Positions 56,952-64,000 of a DNA stretch of 64,000 nt are shown piece after piece. The translations under genes were made by a program, and so were the position numbers. Under the pieces are notes generated by a model. It searched no databases, was not told where the DNA came from, and saw nothing but the letters and a program-made list of their open reading frames with translations. Origin of the DNA: Phycicoccus avicenniae_A (GTDB taxonomy: Bacteria; Actinomycetota; Actinomycetes; Actinomycetales; Dermatophilaceae); the NCBI RefSeq assembly GCF_050496545.1, contig NZ_JBNVZV010000011.1, positions 72,255 to 136,254 of the forward strand. Direction: 5' to 3'. Each line of letters opens with the position of its first letter. The stretch's first letter is position 1.

Positions 56952-57923
56952 TCAGTACGCGAGCGAACGGTCGACGGCGTCGAGCACGCGGTCGAGGTCG
57001 GGGAGGAACTCCTCCTCGAGCCGGCTCGGCGGGTACGGCACGTTGTAGCCACCGACCCGCAGCACGGGGGCCTCGAGCGAGTGGAACGCCTCCTCGGTGA
57101 CCATCGCCGAGATCTCCGACCCGATGCCGAGGAAGGTCGACGCCTCGTGGACGACGACCGCGCGGCCGGTCTTGCGCACCGACGCGAGGATCGCCTCGCC
57201 GTCGAGCGGCGACAGCGAGCGCAGGTCGATGACCTCGAGCGAGCGGCCCTCCTCCTCGGCGGCCTGCGCGGCCTGGAGGCAGGTCTTGACCATCGGGCCG
57301 TAGGCGAGCAGCGTGACGTCGGTGCCCGGGCGCAGCACCCGGGCCGTGCCCAGCGCGCCGTCCGGCCCGTCGCCGAGCTCGCCCTTGTCCCAGTACCGGC
57401 GCTTGGGCTCGTAGAAGACGACGGGGTCGTCGGACTCGATGGCCTGCTGGATCATCCAGTGCGCGTCGTGCGGGTTCGAGCACGCGACGACCTTGAGGCC
57501 GGCGGTGTGCGCGAAGTAGGTCTCGTTGGACTCGCTGTGGTGCTCGACCGCGCCGATGCCGCCGCCGAACGGGATGCGGATGACGATCGGCATCTTCACG
57601 TAGCCGAGCGAGCGGGCGTGCAGCTTGGCGACCTGGCTGACGATGTGGTCGAAGGCCGGGTAGACGAAGCCGTCGAACTGGATCTCGACGACCGGGCGGT
57701 ACCCGCGCAGCGCCATCCCGATGGCCGTGCCCATGATGCCGGCCTCGGCCAGCGGGGTGTCGATGACCCGGTCCTCGCCGAAGTCCTTCTGGAGGCCCTC
57801 GGTGACGCGGAAGACGCCGCCGAGCTTGCCGATGTCCTCACCCATGAGGACGACCTTGGGGTCCTTCTCCATCGCGGCGCGCAGGCCCGAGGTGATGCCC
57901 TTGGCGATCGTCGTGGTGCTCAT
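56952..57923 (-). CDS. 2-oxo acid dehydrogenase E1 component, beta subunit
   Basis: This 323-residue subunit completes the thiamine diphosphate site of the E1 heterotetramer. Conserved pieces are KVVLMGEDIGKLGGVFRVT, DTPLAEAGIMGTAIGMALRG, EIQFDGFVYPAFDHIVSQVAK and GAVEHHSESNETYFAH. VVHEASTFLGIGSEI near the C-terminus is typical of the transketolase C-terminal domain. Its ATG overlaps the E1 alpha stop by four bases. The E2 gene follows. Sequence fits branched-chain (BkdB) or pyruvate (PdhB) type; not separable here. Confidence 0.94.
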   Translation of the reverse strand: MSTTTIAKGITSGLRAAMEKDPKVVLMGEDIGKLGGVFRVTEGLQKDFGEDRVIDTPLAEAGIMGTAIGMALRGYRPVVEIQFDGFVYPAFDHIVSQVAKLHARSLGYVKMPIVIRIPFGGGIGAVEHHSESNETYFAHTAGLKVVACSNPHDAHWMIQQAIESDDPVVFYEPKRRYWDKGELGDGPDGALGTARVLRPGTDVTLLAYGPMVKTCLQAAQAAEEEGRSLEVIDLRSLSPLDGEAILASVRKTGRAVVVHEASTFLGIGSEISAMVTEEAFHSLEAPVLRVGGYNVPYPPSRLEEEFLPDLDRVLDAVDRSLAY

Positions 57924-59119
57924 CGGGCCCCCTCCTGCTCGAAGGACGCGTGGTACTCGGCGAACCACTCCTGCTCGCGCGCCGTCACCGGGTGCTCCTC
58001 GGCGTAGACGTGCTGGAACATCTCGGCGGGCGCGGGGTCGGGCATCGAGAGGCAGCGCTCGCGCACCGATGCGCCGAGCTCGTCGGCCTCGGCCTCGACG
58101 GCCTCGAAGAAGTCCTGGTCGGCCTTGCCGGTGGTGGTGAGCCAGCGCTTGTAGCGCTCGATGGGGTCGCGGTGCTTCCACACCTCGACCTCGGCGCTGA
58201 CGCGGTACTTCGTGGGGTCGTCGGAGGTGGTGTGGGCGCCCATCCGGTAGGTGAAGGCCTCGACGAAGGTCGGGCCCTGGCCGGAGCGGGCGTTGTCGAG
58301 GGCCTGCTTGGTCACCGCGTAGACCGCGAGGACGTCGTTGCCGTCGACCCGGATGCCGGGGAAGCCGAAGCCGCGGGCCCGGTGCCAGAGCGGCGCACGG
58401 GTCTGCTTCTCGTTGGGCTCGGAGATGGCCCACTGGTTGTTCTGGCAGAAGAAGACGACCGGGCTGTTGTTGACGCCCGCGAAGACCAGCGCCTCCGAGA
58501 CGTCGCCCTGCGAGGTCGCGCCGTCGCCGAAGTACGCGATGACCGCGGTGTCGCGGCGGTCGTCACCGGTACCGACGTCGCCGTCGCGCTGCACGCCCAT
58601 CGCGTAGCCCGTGGCGTGGAGGGTCTGGGCGCCGATGATGATCGTGTAGAGGTGGAAGTTCTTCTCGTTGGGGTCCCAGCCGCCGTGGTTGACGCCGCGG
58701 AACATCCCGAGGAGGTTGACCGGGTCGACCCCGCGGCACCAGGCGACGCCGTGCTCGCGGTAGGTCGGGAAGGCGTAGTCCTGGCGGCGCATCGCGCGGC
58801 CGGACCCGACCTGCGCGGCCTCCTGGCCGAGCAGGCTGGCCCAGAGGCCGAGCTCGCCCTGGCGCTGGAGCGCGGTGGCCTCGGCGTCGAAGCGCCGGAC
58901 GAGGACGAGGTCGCGGTAGAACCCGCGCAGCGCCTCGTCGGAGAGGCCGTCGACGACGGCGTCGAGCTCGGCGTTCGGGACGCGCTCGCCCTCGGGGCTG
59001 AGCAGCTGGACCATCTCGGGGCCACCCTCGTGGGCCGGACGGTCGGGCAGGTCCACGGTGCTGACGTGGTGGTCCACGCCGAACGCGGTCTCGAGGGGGG
59101 CGACCTCGTTGTCGCTCAC
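57920..59119 (-). CDS. 2-oxo acid dehydrogenase E1 component, alpha subunit
   Basis: This is a 399-residue subunit. It carries the thiamine diphosphate-binding motif GDGATSQGDVSEALVFAGVNNSPVVFFCQNN, preceded by LGLWASLLGQEAAQVGSGRA and YAFPTYREHGVAWCRGVDP. The phosphorylation-loop-like YRMGAHTTSDDPTKYR is also clear. The GTG at 59119 has AAGGAGT six bases upstream; a GTG at 59125 is too close to it. It is the first gene of the E1alpha-E1beta-E2-unknown operon and probably handles branched-chain 2-oxo acids or pyruvate. Confidence 0.94.
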   Translation of the reverse strand: MSDNEVAPLETAFGVDHHVSTVDLPDRPAHEGGPEMVQLLSPEGERVPNAELDAVVDGLSDEALRGFYRDLVLVRRFDAEATALQRQGELGLWASLLGQEAAQVGSGRAMRRQDYAFPTYREHGVAWCRGVDPVNLLGMFRGVNHGGWDPNEKNFHLYTIIIGAQTLHATGYAMGVQRDGDVGTGDDRRDTAVIAYFGDGATSQGDVSEALVFAGVNNSPVVFFCQNNQWAISEPNEKQTRAPLWHRARGFGFPGIRVDGNDVLAVYAVTKQALDNARSGQGPTFVEAFTYRMGAHTTSDDPTKYRVSAEVEVWKHRDPIERYKRWLTTTGKADQDFFEAVEAEADELGASVRERCLSMPDPAPAEMFQHVYAEEHPVTAREQEWFAEYHASFEQEGAR

Positions 59120-59283
59120 GGGCACTCCTTCTCCGGGCCCCGGGGTGAGGGGCCGATCTCGGGGGGCGTCGTGACCGATGGCTGGGTGTGGCGGCGGTCA
59201 CGGCCGGTGTCGGGGCCCACCGTACCCGGCCCGCGGCAACCCCCGAGAACCCGCGGAGGGGTGACCCCGGCGGGCCCAGCCCC

Positions 59284-59289
59284 TACCGT
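59284..59289 (+). promoter_or_regulatory. Putative -10 box, leaderless serine hydrolase gene
   Basis: TACCGT, six bases, then ATG 59296. Confidence 0.4.
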
Positions 59290-59295
59290 CGGAGG

Positions 59296-60303
59296 ATGCC
59301 GGCCTCCGACGCCCTCCGGACCGTCCTCGCCGCGGCCACGGCCGCGGACTTCTCCGGCGTCGTGCGCGTCGACCGGGGCGAGCAGACCCTCCTCGAGGAG
59401 GCCGCCGGGCTCGCCGACCGCCGCTTCCGGGTCCCCTGCTCCCCGGCCACGCGCTTCGGCATCGCGAGCGGCACGAAGTCGCTGACGGCGGTCACGGTGC
59501 TCTCGCTCGTCGCCGACGGCACGCTCGCGCTCGGCACGAGGGTGCGCGACCTCCTCGGTCCCGACCTGCCGCTCGTCGACGACGCCGTGACCGTCGAGCA
59601 CCTCCTCGCGCACCGCTCGGGCATCGGCGACTACTTCGACGAGGAGCTGCTGACCGACGACACCGACTACGTCATGCCCGTGCCCGTCCACACGCTCGCT
59701 ACGACCGAGGACTACCTGCCGGTGCTCGACGGCCACCCCCAGGTCACCGCACCGGGTGAGCGGTTCGCCTACAACAACGGCGGCTACGTCGTCCTGGCCC
59801 TGGTCGCCGGGCGGGCCTCCGGGTCGCCCTTCGAGGAGCTGGTGCTCGAGCGCGTGTGCCGGCCGGCCGCGATGGCATCCACCGCCTTCCTCCGTGGAGA
59901 CGAGCTGCCGGACGACGCCGCGACCGGGTACCCCTGGCCCGACCGCGACCGGACCAACGTGCTGCACCTGCCGGTGCTCGGCTCTGGCGACGGCGGGCTC
60001 TTCACCACGGCCGCCGACGTGGTTGCCCTGTGGCGCGCCCTGCTCGACGGCCGGCTGCTGCCCCCGGCCCTCGTCGAGGAGGCGTGGCGGGCCCGCTCGA
60101 CCGAGGAGTCGGGTCGCGCCTACGGCCTCGGGTTCTGGCTGGAGCCGGCCGACGGGCTGGTCGAGATGCACGGCGGCGACGCCGGGGTCTCGTTCCGCAC
60201 CGTCCACGACCGGCGCCGCGACCTCACGTGGACCGTCCTGTCGAACACGACCGACGGCGCGTGGTCGCTGTCCCGCGCGGTCGCCGGGGCCCTCGCCCCC
60301 TGA
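59296..60303 (+). CDS. Serine hydrolase, class C beta-lactamase family
   Basis: This is a 335-residue protein. The active-site Ser58-x-x-Lys61 (ASGTKSLTAVTVL) and a Tyr-x-Asn (FAYNNGGYVVLALVAG) mark the AmpC/PBP-like fold. The absence of a signal peptide suggests a cytosolic esterase or peptidase rather than a secreted beta-lactamase. The ATG is likely leaderless. It is divergent from the E1 alpha operon and 58 bases ahead of a lipoprotein gene. Confidence 0.88.
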   Translation: MPASDALRTVLAAATAADFSGVVRVDRGEQTLLEEAAGLADRRFRVPCSPATRFGIASGTKSLTAVTVLSLVADGTLALGTRVRDLLGPDLPLVDDAVTVEHLLAHRSGIGDYFDEELLTDDTDYVMPVPVHTLATTEDYLPVLDGHPQVTAPGERFAYNNGGYVVLALVAGRASGSPFEELVLERVCRPAAMASTAFLRGDELPDDAATGYPWPDRDRTNVLHLPVLGSGDGGLFTTAADVVALWRALLDGRLLPPALVEEAWRARSTEESGRAYGLGFWLEPADGLVEMHGGDAGVSFRTVHDRRRDLTWTVLSNTTDGAWSLSRAVAGALAP

Positions 60304-60361
60304 CCGGATGCGCCGCCGCGCCCGAGGTGCGGCCCGACCCGGGCACCGGCAGGGTGGAGGG

Positions 60362-60760
60362 ATGCCCCTGACCCGATGCCTCCGCCCGGCCGCCCTCGTG
60401 GCGGCGCTCCTGCTCGCCGCGACCGGGTGCGGGTCCGGCGGCTCCGAGGGCTCCCCGTCGCCCTCGCCCAGCACCTCCGCGTCTTCGCCGGAGCCCGGGG
60501 GGCCGACGAGCACCCCGTCCGGCCCGGGCGACGGCTCGCGCGGCATCCCGACCGAGGCCGAGGTCGAGGTCGTCGAGGTCGACGGCACCTGCGTGTACGT
60601 GGCGGTCGGCGACTCCGAGCGGTGGGCGCTGCGCGGCTCGGTCGACGACCTCGCCGTCGGCGAGCGGCTGACCCTCACGGGGGCGCCGGACGACACCGCC
60701 TACCCGGAGTGCCCCGACGGCCGGCCCTTCCTCGTCAGCGACGTCACGCCCCTGGGCTGA
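60362..60760 (+). CDS. Small lipoprotein
   Basis: This is a 132-residue protein. A signal peptide (CLRPAALVAALLLAATG) with the lipobox AATGC predicts lipidation at Cys23, followed by a Ser/Pro/Gly-rich tether and a small folded domain (VEVVEVDGTCVYVAVGDSER, LTLTGAPDD) with two further cysteines (CVYV and YPECPDG). The fold looks like a short OB or beta barrel similar to small secreted actinobacterial lipoproteins. No function known. Confidence 0.78.
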   Translation: MPLTRCLRPAALVAALLLAATGCGSGGSEGSPSPSPSTSASSPEPGGPTSTPSGPGDGSRGIPTEAEVEVVEVDGTCVYVAVGDSERWALRGSVDDLAVGERLTLTGAPDDTAYPECPDGRPFLVSDVTPLG

Positions 60761-60859
60761 CCCGGGCACCCATCTCGGCCACCGGCCCGGCACCCCCGGC
60801 CTCCCGGTCCTCCCGCGTACCCTGCTGGCGGGCCCCGCGCCGGGACCCGGAGGGCTGGG

Positions 60860-62632
60860 ATGACCACACTGCAGACGCGCGCGCGCCCGGAGGACGAGCG
60901 GCGGCGCCGCGTGCCCACGGTCCGGCCGGCGGTCGTGGCCGGTGCGCTCCTCCAGCGGCTCGAGCCCCCGCTCGGGCGGCCCACCCGCATCACCGAGGCC
61001 CGCTTCTCCGGCGCCGGGCTCGTGGTGGGTGGGGTCTTCGTCGCCGCCTCCCTGCTGCCCTCGCTGCTGCCCCGCCCCTCCGTCGTGCAGGGTGTCATCT
61101 CCGGGGTCAGCCTCGTCGCCGGCTACGGGGTGGGCGCCGGCATCGCCGCCGTCGGTCGCTACCTGGGGCTGCGCGGGCCACGGGGACGGCTGCGCGAGTG
61201 GTTGGTCGGCATCTGCGTGACCGTCTGCGTCGGGGTGCTGGTGCTGTCGGTCTGGAAGCAGGTCGGCTGGCAGAACGACATCCGGCTGCTCTACGGGATG
61301 CCGCCCATCGGCCCCGAGGGGTGGCCGCTGGTCACCGCCGTCACCCTGCTCGTGGCGGCCCTGCTCCTCCTGCTCGGGCGCAGCCTGGGAGCCGCCTTCC
61401 GGGCCCTCAGCCGTCGGCTCGTGCGCCTGATGCCGCGGCGGCTGGCCAACCTGCTCGGCGCGATGCTGCTCGTGCTCGTCGTGTGGGCGGTCTTCAGCGG
61501 CGTGCTCGTCACCGGCTTCTTCTCCGGCGCCAACGCCCTCATCGCCCCGTCGGACCAGGTGGTGTCGCCGAACACGCGCGTGCCGACGAGCCCCGTACGC
61601 TCGGCCGGGCCGGGCTCGAAGGTGCGGTGGATGGACCTCGGCGCCGAGGGCCGGGGGTTCGTCTCCGGCGGGCCGAAGGTGGCCGACATCGACGCCGTGA
61701 CCGGGGGCGGGGCGCGCCTGCCGGTGCGTGTCTACGTCGGGCTGCGCAGCGCCGAGACCATCCGCGGACGGGCGGCGCTGGTGCTCGAGGAGCTCAAGCG
61801 CACCGGCGCCTTCGACCGCAAGGTCCTCGTCCTGGCGACCACCACGGGCACCGGCTACCTCGACCGCAACGGCACCGACTCGCTCGAGTACCTGTGGAAC
61901 GGCGACACCGCCATCGCGGGTGTGCAGTACTCGTACCTTCCGAGCTGGATCTCGCTGCTCGCCGACCAGGACGCCGCCCGGCTCACGTCGCAGGCGGTCT
62001 TCGACGCCGTCCACGGCTACTGGTCGACGCTGCCCGAGGAGACCCGCCCGCGCCTCTACCTCTACGGGCTCTCGCTCGGGTCCTACGGCGTCGAGAACAT
62101 CCTCGGGTCGATCAACCTCATCAACGAACCGGTCGACGGCGCCCTGCTCGTCGGGCCGCCGTTCGTCAGCCCGGTCCACGCGCGGCTGACGGCCGGCCGG
62201 GACCCCGGCAGTCCCGCGTGGCTGCCCGTCTCCGGTCGGGGCCGCACGGTGCGCTTCACCTCCGAGCAGGACGGCCTGTCCCGCACGCCGGGGCCGTGGG
62301 GCCCGACGCGGGTCGTGTACATGCAGCACGCGTCCGACCCGGTCGTCTTCTTCGACAGCGACCTCGCGTTCACGCCACCGGAGTGGCTGCGCGACGGCCA
62401 GCGCGGTCCCGACGTCTCACCGCAGATGGGATGGTTCCCGCTGGTGACGATGGTCCAGGTGCTGCTCGACCTGCCGGGGTCTGGCAGCGTGCCGATGGGC
62501 TACGGCCACCTGTACTCGGCGCCGGCGCACGTGCGGGCCTGGACGGCGATCAGCGAACCGCCCGGATGGGACGCCGCGAGCCTGGCCCGCCTCGACGCCG
62601 TGCTCTCCAAGCGCCCGCACCCCTACGGCTGA
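60860..62632 (+). CDS. Membrane alpha/beta-hydrolase (Abhydrolase_9 type)
   Basis: This is a 590-residue protein with about five N-terminal membrane helices (residues 50-230) followed by a large domain with the nucleophile elbow LYGLSLGSYGVENIL, VLVLATTTGTGYLD and the terminal MGYGHLYSA histidine region. This combination is that of the actinobacterial DUF2319/Abhydrolase_9 family, membrane-bound, with activity not established. GAGGGCTGGG precedes the ATG. Likely acts at the cell envelope. Confidence 0.85.
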   Translation: MTTLQTRARPEDERRRRVPTVRPAVVAGALLQRLEPPLGRPTRITEARFSGAGLVVGGVFVAASLLPSLLPRPSVVQGVISGVSLVAGYGVGAGIAAVGRYLGLRGPRGRLREWLVGICVTVCVGVLVLSVWKQVGWQNDIRLLYGMPPIGPEGWPLVTAVTLLVAALLLLLGRSLGAAFRALSRRLVRLMPRRLANLLGAMLLVLVVWAVFSGVLVTGFFSGANALIAPSDQVVSPNTRVPTSPVRSAGPGSKVRWMDLGAEGRGFVSGGPKVADIDAVTGGGARLPVRVYVGLRSAETIRGRAALVLEELKRTGAFDRKVLVLATTTGTGYLDRNGTDSLEYLWNGDTAIAGVQYSYLPSWISLLADQDAARLTSQAVFDAVHGYWSTLPEETRPRLYLYGLSLGSYGVENILGSINLINEPVDGALLVGPPFVSPVHARLTAGRDPGSPAWLPVSGRGRTVRFTSEQDGLSRTPGPWGPTRVVYMQHASDPVVFFDSDLAFTPPEWLRDGQRGPDVSPQMGWFPLVTMVQVLLDLPGSGSVPMGYGHLYSAPAHVRAWTAISEPPGWDAASLARLDAVLSKRPHPYG

Positions 62633-62681
62633 CGGACGCCCGCGGAGAGGCGGCCCCGGCCCGGAGCCTCCCGCCCGACCC

Positions 62682-62752
62682 GACTTCTTGCGCATCCGCC
62701 ACCTCGCGGCGCCACCTCGGGCCCTCGCGAGGTGGCGGATGCGCAAGAAGTC
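62682..62752. repeat. Palindromic repeat, family B copy 3
   Basis: There are perfect 27-bp inverted arms (62682-62708 and 62726-62752), beginning GACTTCTTGCGCATCCGCC. It is related to the elements at 14541 and 14780 through CATCCGCCACCTC and lies between convergent genes, where it may double as a terminator. Confidence 0.88.
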
Positions 62753-62790
62753 AGATGAAGGGGGCCAGGGGTTGTCGTTACCGAGGCGGG

Positions 62791-63909
62791 TCAGGCGCGG
62801 CGGGTGGCGAGGAAGCGGCCGGCGACCTCGACGAGGCGGTCGTTGGCCTCGGTCTCGGCGATCGTGGCGCGCACGCCGTCGGTGCCGTACGGCCGCACCG
62901 TGAGCCCCTCGGCCTCGCAGGCGGCGGCGAAGGCGGCGGTGTCCTCGCCGAGCCCGAACCACACGAAGTTCGCCTGCTGGTCCGGGACGTCCCAGCCCTG
63001 CTCACGCAGCGCCGCGACCACCCGCTCGCGCTCGGCGACGAGCTCCTTGACGCGGACCTCGAGCTCGTCGGCCGCCTCGAGCGAGGCGATGGCCGCCGCC
63101 TGGGCGAGCGAGTTCACCCCGAACGGCAGGGCGGACGTGCGCAGGGCGGCGGCGACGGGCTCGTGCGCGACGGCGTACCCGACCCGCAGGCCGGCCAGCC
63201 CGTAGGCCTTGGAGAAGGTGCGCAGGACGACGACGTTGGGGCGGGCCTCGTGCACGGCGAGCGCGTCGGGGGCGTCCGGCGCGTCGACGAACTCGAGGTA
63301 GGCCTCGTCGAGGACGACGAGCACGTCGGACGGGATGCGGTCGAGGAAGGCGTCGAGCTCGGCGGCGCCCACGGTCGTGCCCGTCGGGTTGTTGGGCGTG
63401 CAGACGAGCACGAGGCGCGTGCGCTCGGTGACGGCGGCGGCCATCGCGTCGAGGTCGTGGCGCGCGCCGGGGGCGAGCGGGACCTGGACGGGCACGGCTC
63501 CGGCGAGCGTCGTGAGGATGGGGTAGGCCTCGAACGAGCGCCAGGCGAAGACGACCTCGTCGCCGTCGTCGCAGGTGGCGCGGATCAGCTGGTCGAGGAC
63601 GCCGACCGACCCCGGCCCGGTGCTGATGCGGGCCGCCGGCACGCCGAGCCGGGCGGCGAGGGCCTCTGTGAGCGCCGTGACCGCCATGTCCGGGTACCGG
63701 TTCATCGAGCCGGCGACGTCGCGGACGACATCGAGCACCGACGGCAGCGGCGGGAAGGGGTTCTCGTTGCTGCTGATCTTGTAGGCCGTCAGGCCCTCGC
63801 GCACCGCCGCCGGCCGGCCGGGGGCGTACGCGGGGAGGGAGCCGAGGGCTGCGCGCAGGCGCACCGGGGTGGGGCGCGCCGTGGCCTCGGCGGCGAGGTC
63901 GTCGGTCAT
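62791..63909 (-). CDS. Histidinol-phosphate/aromatic aminotransferase (HisC2/Pat type)
   Basis: This is a 372-residue class I/II PLP aminotransferase. The opening LGSLPAYAPGRP and ISSNENPFPPLPSV, then STGPGSVGVLDQLIRATC, VCTPNNPTGTTVGAAELD, VLDEAYLEFVD, the PLP lysine in LRTFSKAYGLAGLRVGYA, and GVRATIAETEANDRLVEV are clear. The sequence is closer to the HisC2/Pat branch (phenylalanine aminotransferase) than to the his-operon enzyme, and no other his gene is near. ATG 63909 is seven bases after TACAGT on the minus strand. Confidence 0.9.
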   Translation of the reverse strand: MTDDLAAEATARPTPVRLRAALGSLPAYAPGRPAAVREGLTAYKISSNENPFPPLPSVLDVVRDVAGSMNRYPDMAVTALTEALAARLGVPAARISTGPGSVGVLDQLIRATCDDGDEVVFAWRSFEAYPILTTLAGAVPVQVPLAPGARHDLDAMAAAVTERTRLVLVCTPNNPTGTTVGAAELDAFLDRIPSDVLVVLDEAYLEFVDAPDAPDALAVHEARPNVVVLRTFSKAYGLAGLRVGYAVAHEPVAAALRTSALPFGVNSLAQAAAIASLEAADELEVRVKELVAERERVVAALREQGWDVPDQQANFVWFGLGEDTAAFAAACEAEGLTVRPYGTDGVRATIAETEANDRLVEVAGRFLATRRA

Positions 63910-63916
63910 GGTCCCC

Positions 63917-63922
63917 ACTGTA
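63917..63922 (-). promoter_or_regulatory. Putative -10 box, leaderless aminotransferase gene
   Basis: The minus strand reads TACAGT, seven bases, then ATG 63909. Confidence 0.4.
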
Positions 63923-63953
63923 GGTCCGCGGCGCCGGCCCCCATCTCCGGCGT

Positions 63954-63998
<45 letters not shown>

Positions 63999-64000
63999 CG

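Overview
The window is about 64 kb of very GC-rich, densely packed DNA with many overlapping start/stop codons and many start codons placed 6 to 7 bases after a TANNNT hexamer, as expected for leaderless transcripts. Mycothiol-dependent-type enzymes, a type VII (ESX-like) secretion locus, an EtfD-like respiratory reductase and a Dcd of the actinobacterial kind all point to Actinomycetota. The overall gene set suggests a Micrococcales / Intrasporangiaceae-like organism; that placement is inference.

Layout. 1-3.1 kb: end of an FAD oxidoreductase and a zinc alcohol dehydrogenase, a repeat-rich gap, tRNA-Ser(UGA) and two small genes. 3.3-8.7 kb: four co-directional genes encoding a cytosolic subtilisin-like protease with a GQWGSV repeat, an ECF-like sigma factor, a small beta-rich protein and a TPR-CHAT (caspase-like) protease. 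This is the best candidate for an undescribed system. 8.7-10.2 kb: cysE-cysK. 10.5-14.5 kb: an EtfD-like membrane Fe-S reductase with a roughly 540-residue repetitive acidic tail. 14.9-18.5 kb: osmoprotectant ABC transporter. 18.6-24.7 kb: MFS pump, hydrolase, dcd, tRNA-Gly(CCC) with tandem copies of its 3' end, a membrane protein and a PBP4-type carboxypeptidase.

24.1-38.1 kb: an ESX-like type VII secretion locus. Two regulator-like genes run leftward. Three small secreted or accessory proteins, a large polymorphic-toxin-like protein and two likely immunity genes run rightward. A leftward operon follows: a 107-residue membrane protein, EccD, a MinD-like ATPase, EccC (frameshifted in its third ATPase domain) and an ADP-ribosylglycohydrolase. 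No EccB, EccE or mycosin is seen.

38.3-64 kb: acyl-CoA dehydrogenase sharing a palindromic operator with the EtfD-like gene; small membrane proteins; a glycolate oxidase-type FAD enzyme; an AbiEi/DUF559-like protein; a nitrilase-family amidase; a CopD-CtaG fusion; a mycothiol-type isomerase; a MarR-controlled efflux pump; a second MFS; a glutaryl-CoA-type dehydrogenase; an EamA transporter; an operon for an alpha-keto acid dehydrogenase complex (E1alpha, E1beta, E2, unknown); a serine hydrolase; a lipoprotein; a membrane alpha/beta hydrolase; and a HisC2/Pat-like aminotransferase. A 45-base poly-G tract closes the window.

A second theme is palindromic DNA. At least five different hairpin families occur between genes, and one lies in frame inside the E2 linker. 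Two tRNA genes are followed by repeated copies of their own 3' ends. Three coding anomalies (a lost E2 start codon, no canonical start at the expected place for the CHAT gene, and the EccC frameshift) could be biology or assembly error.
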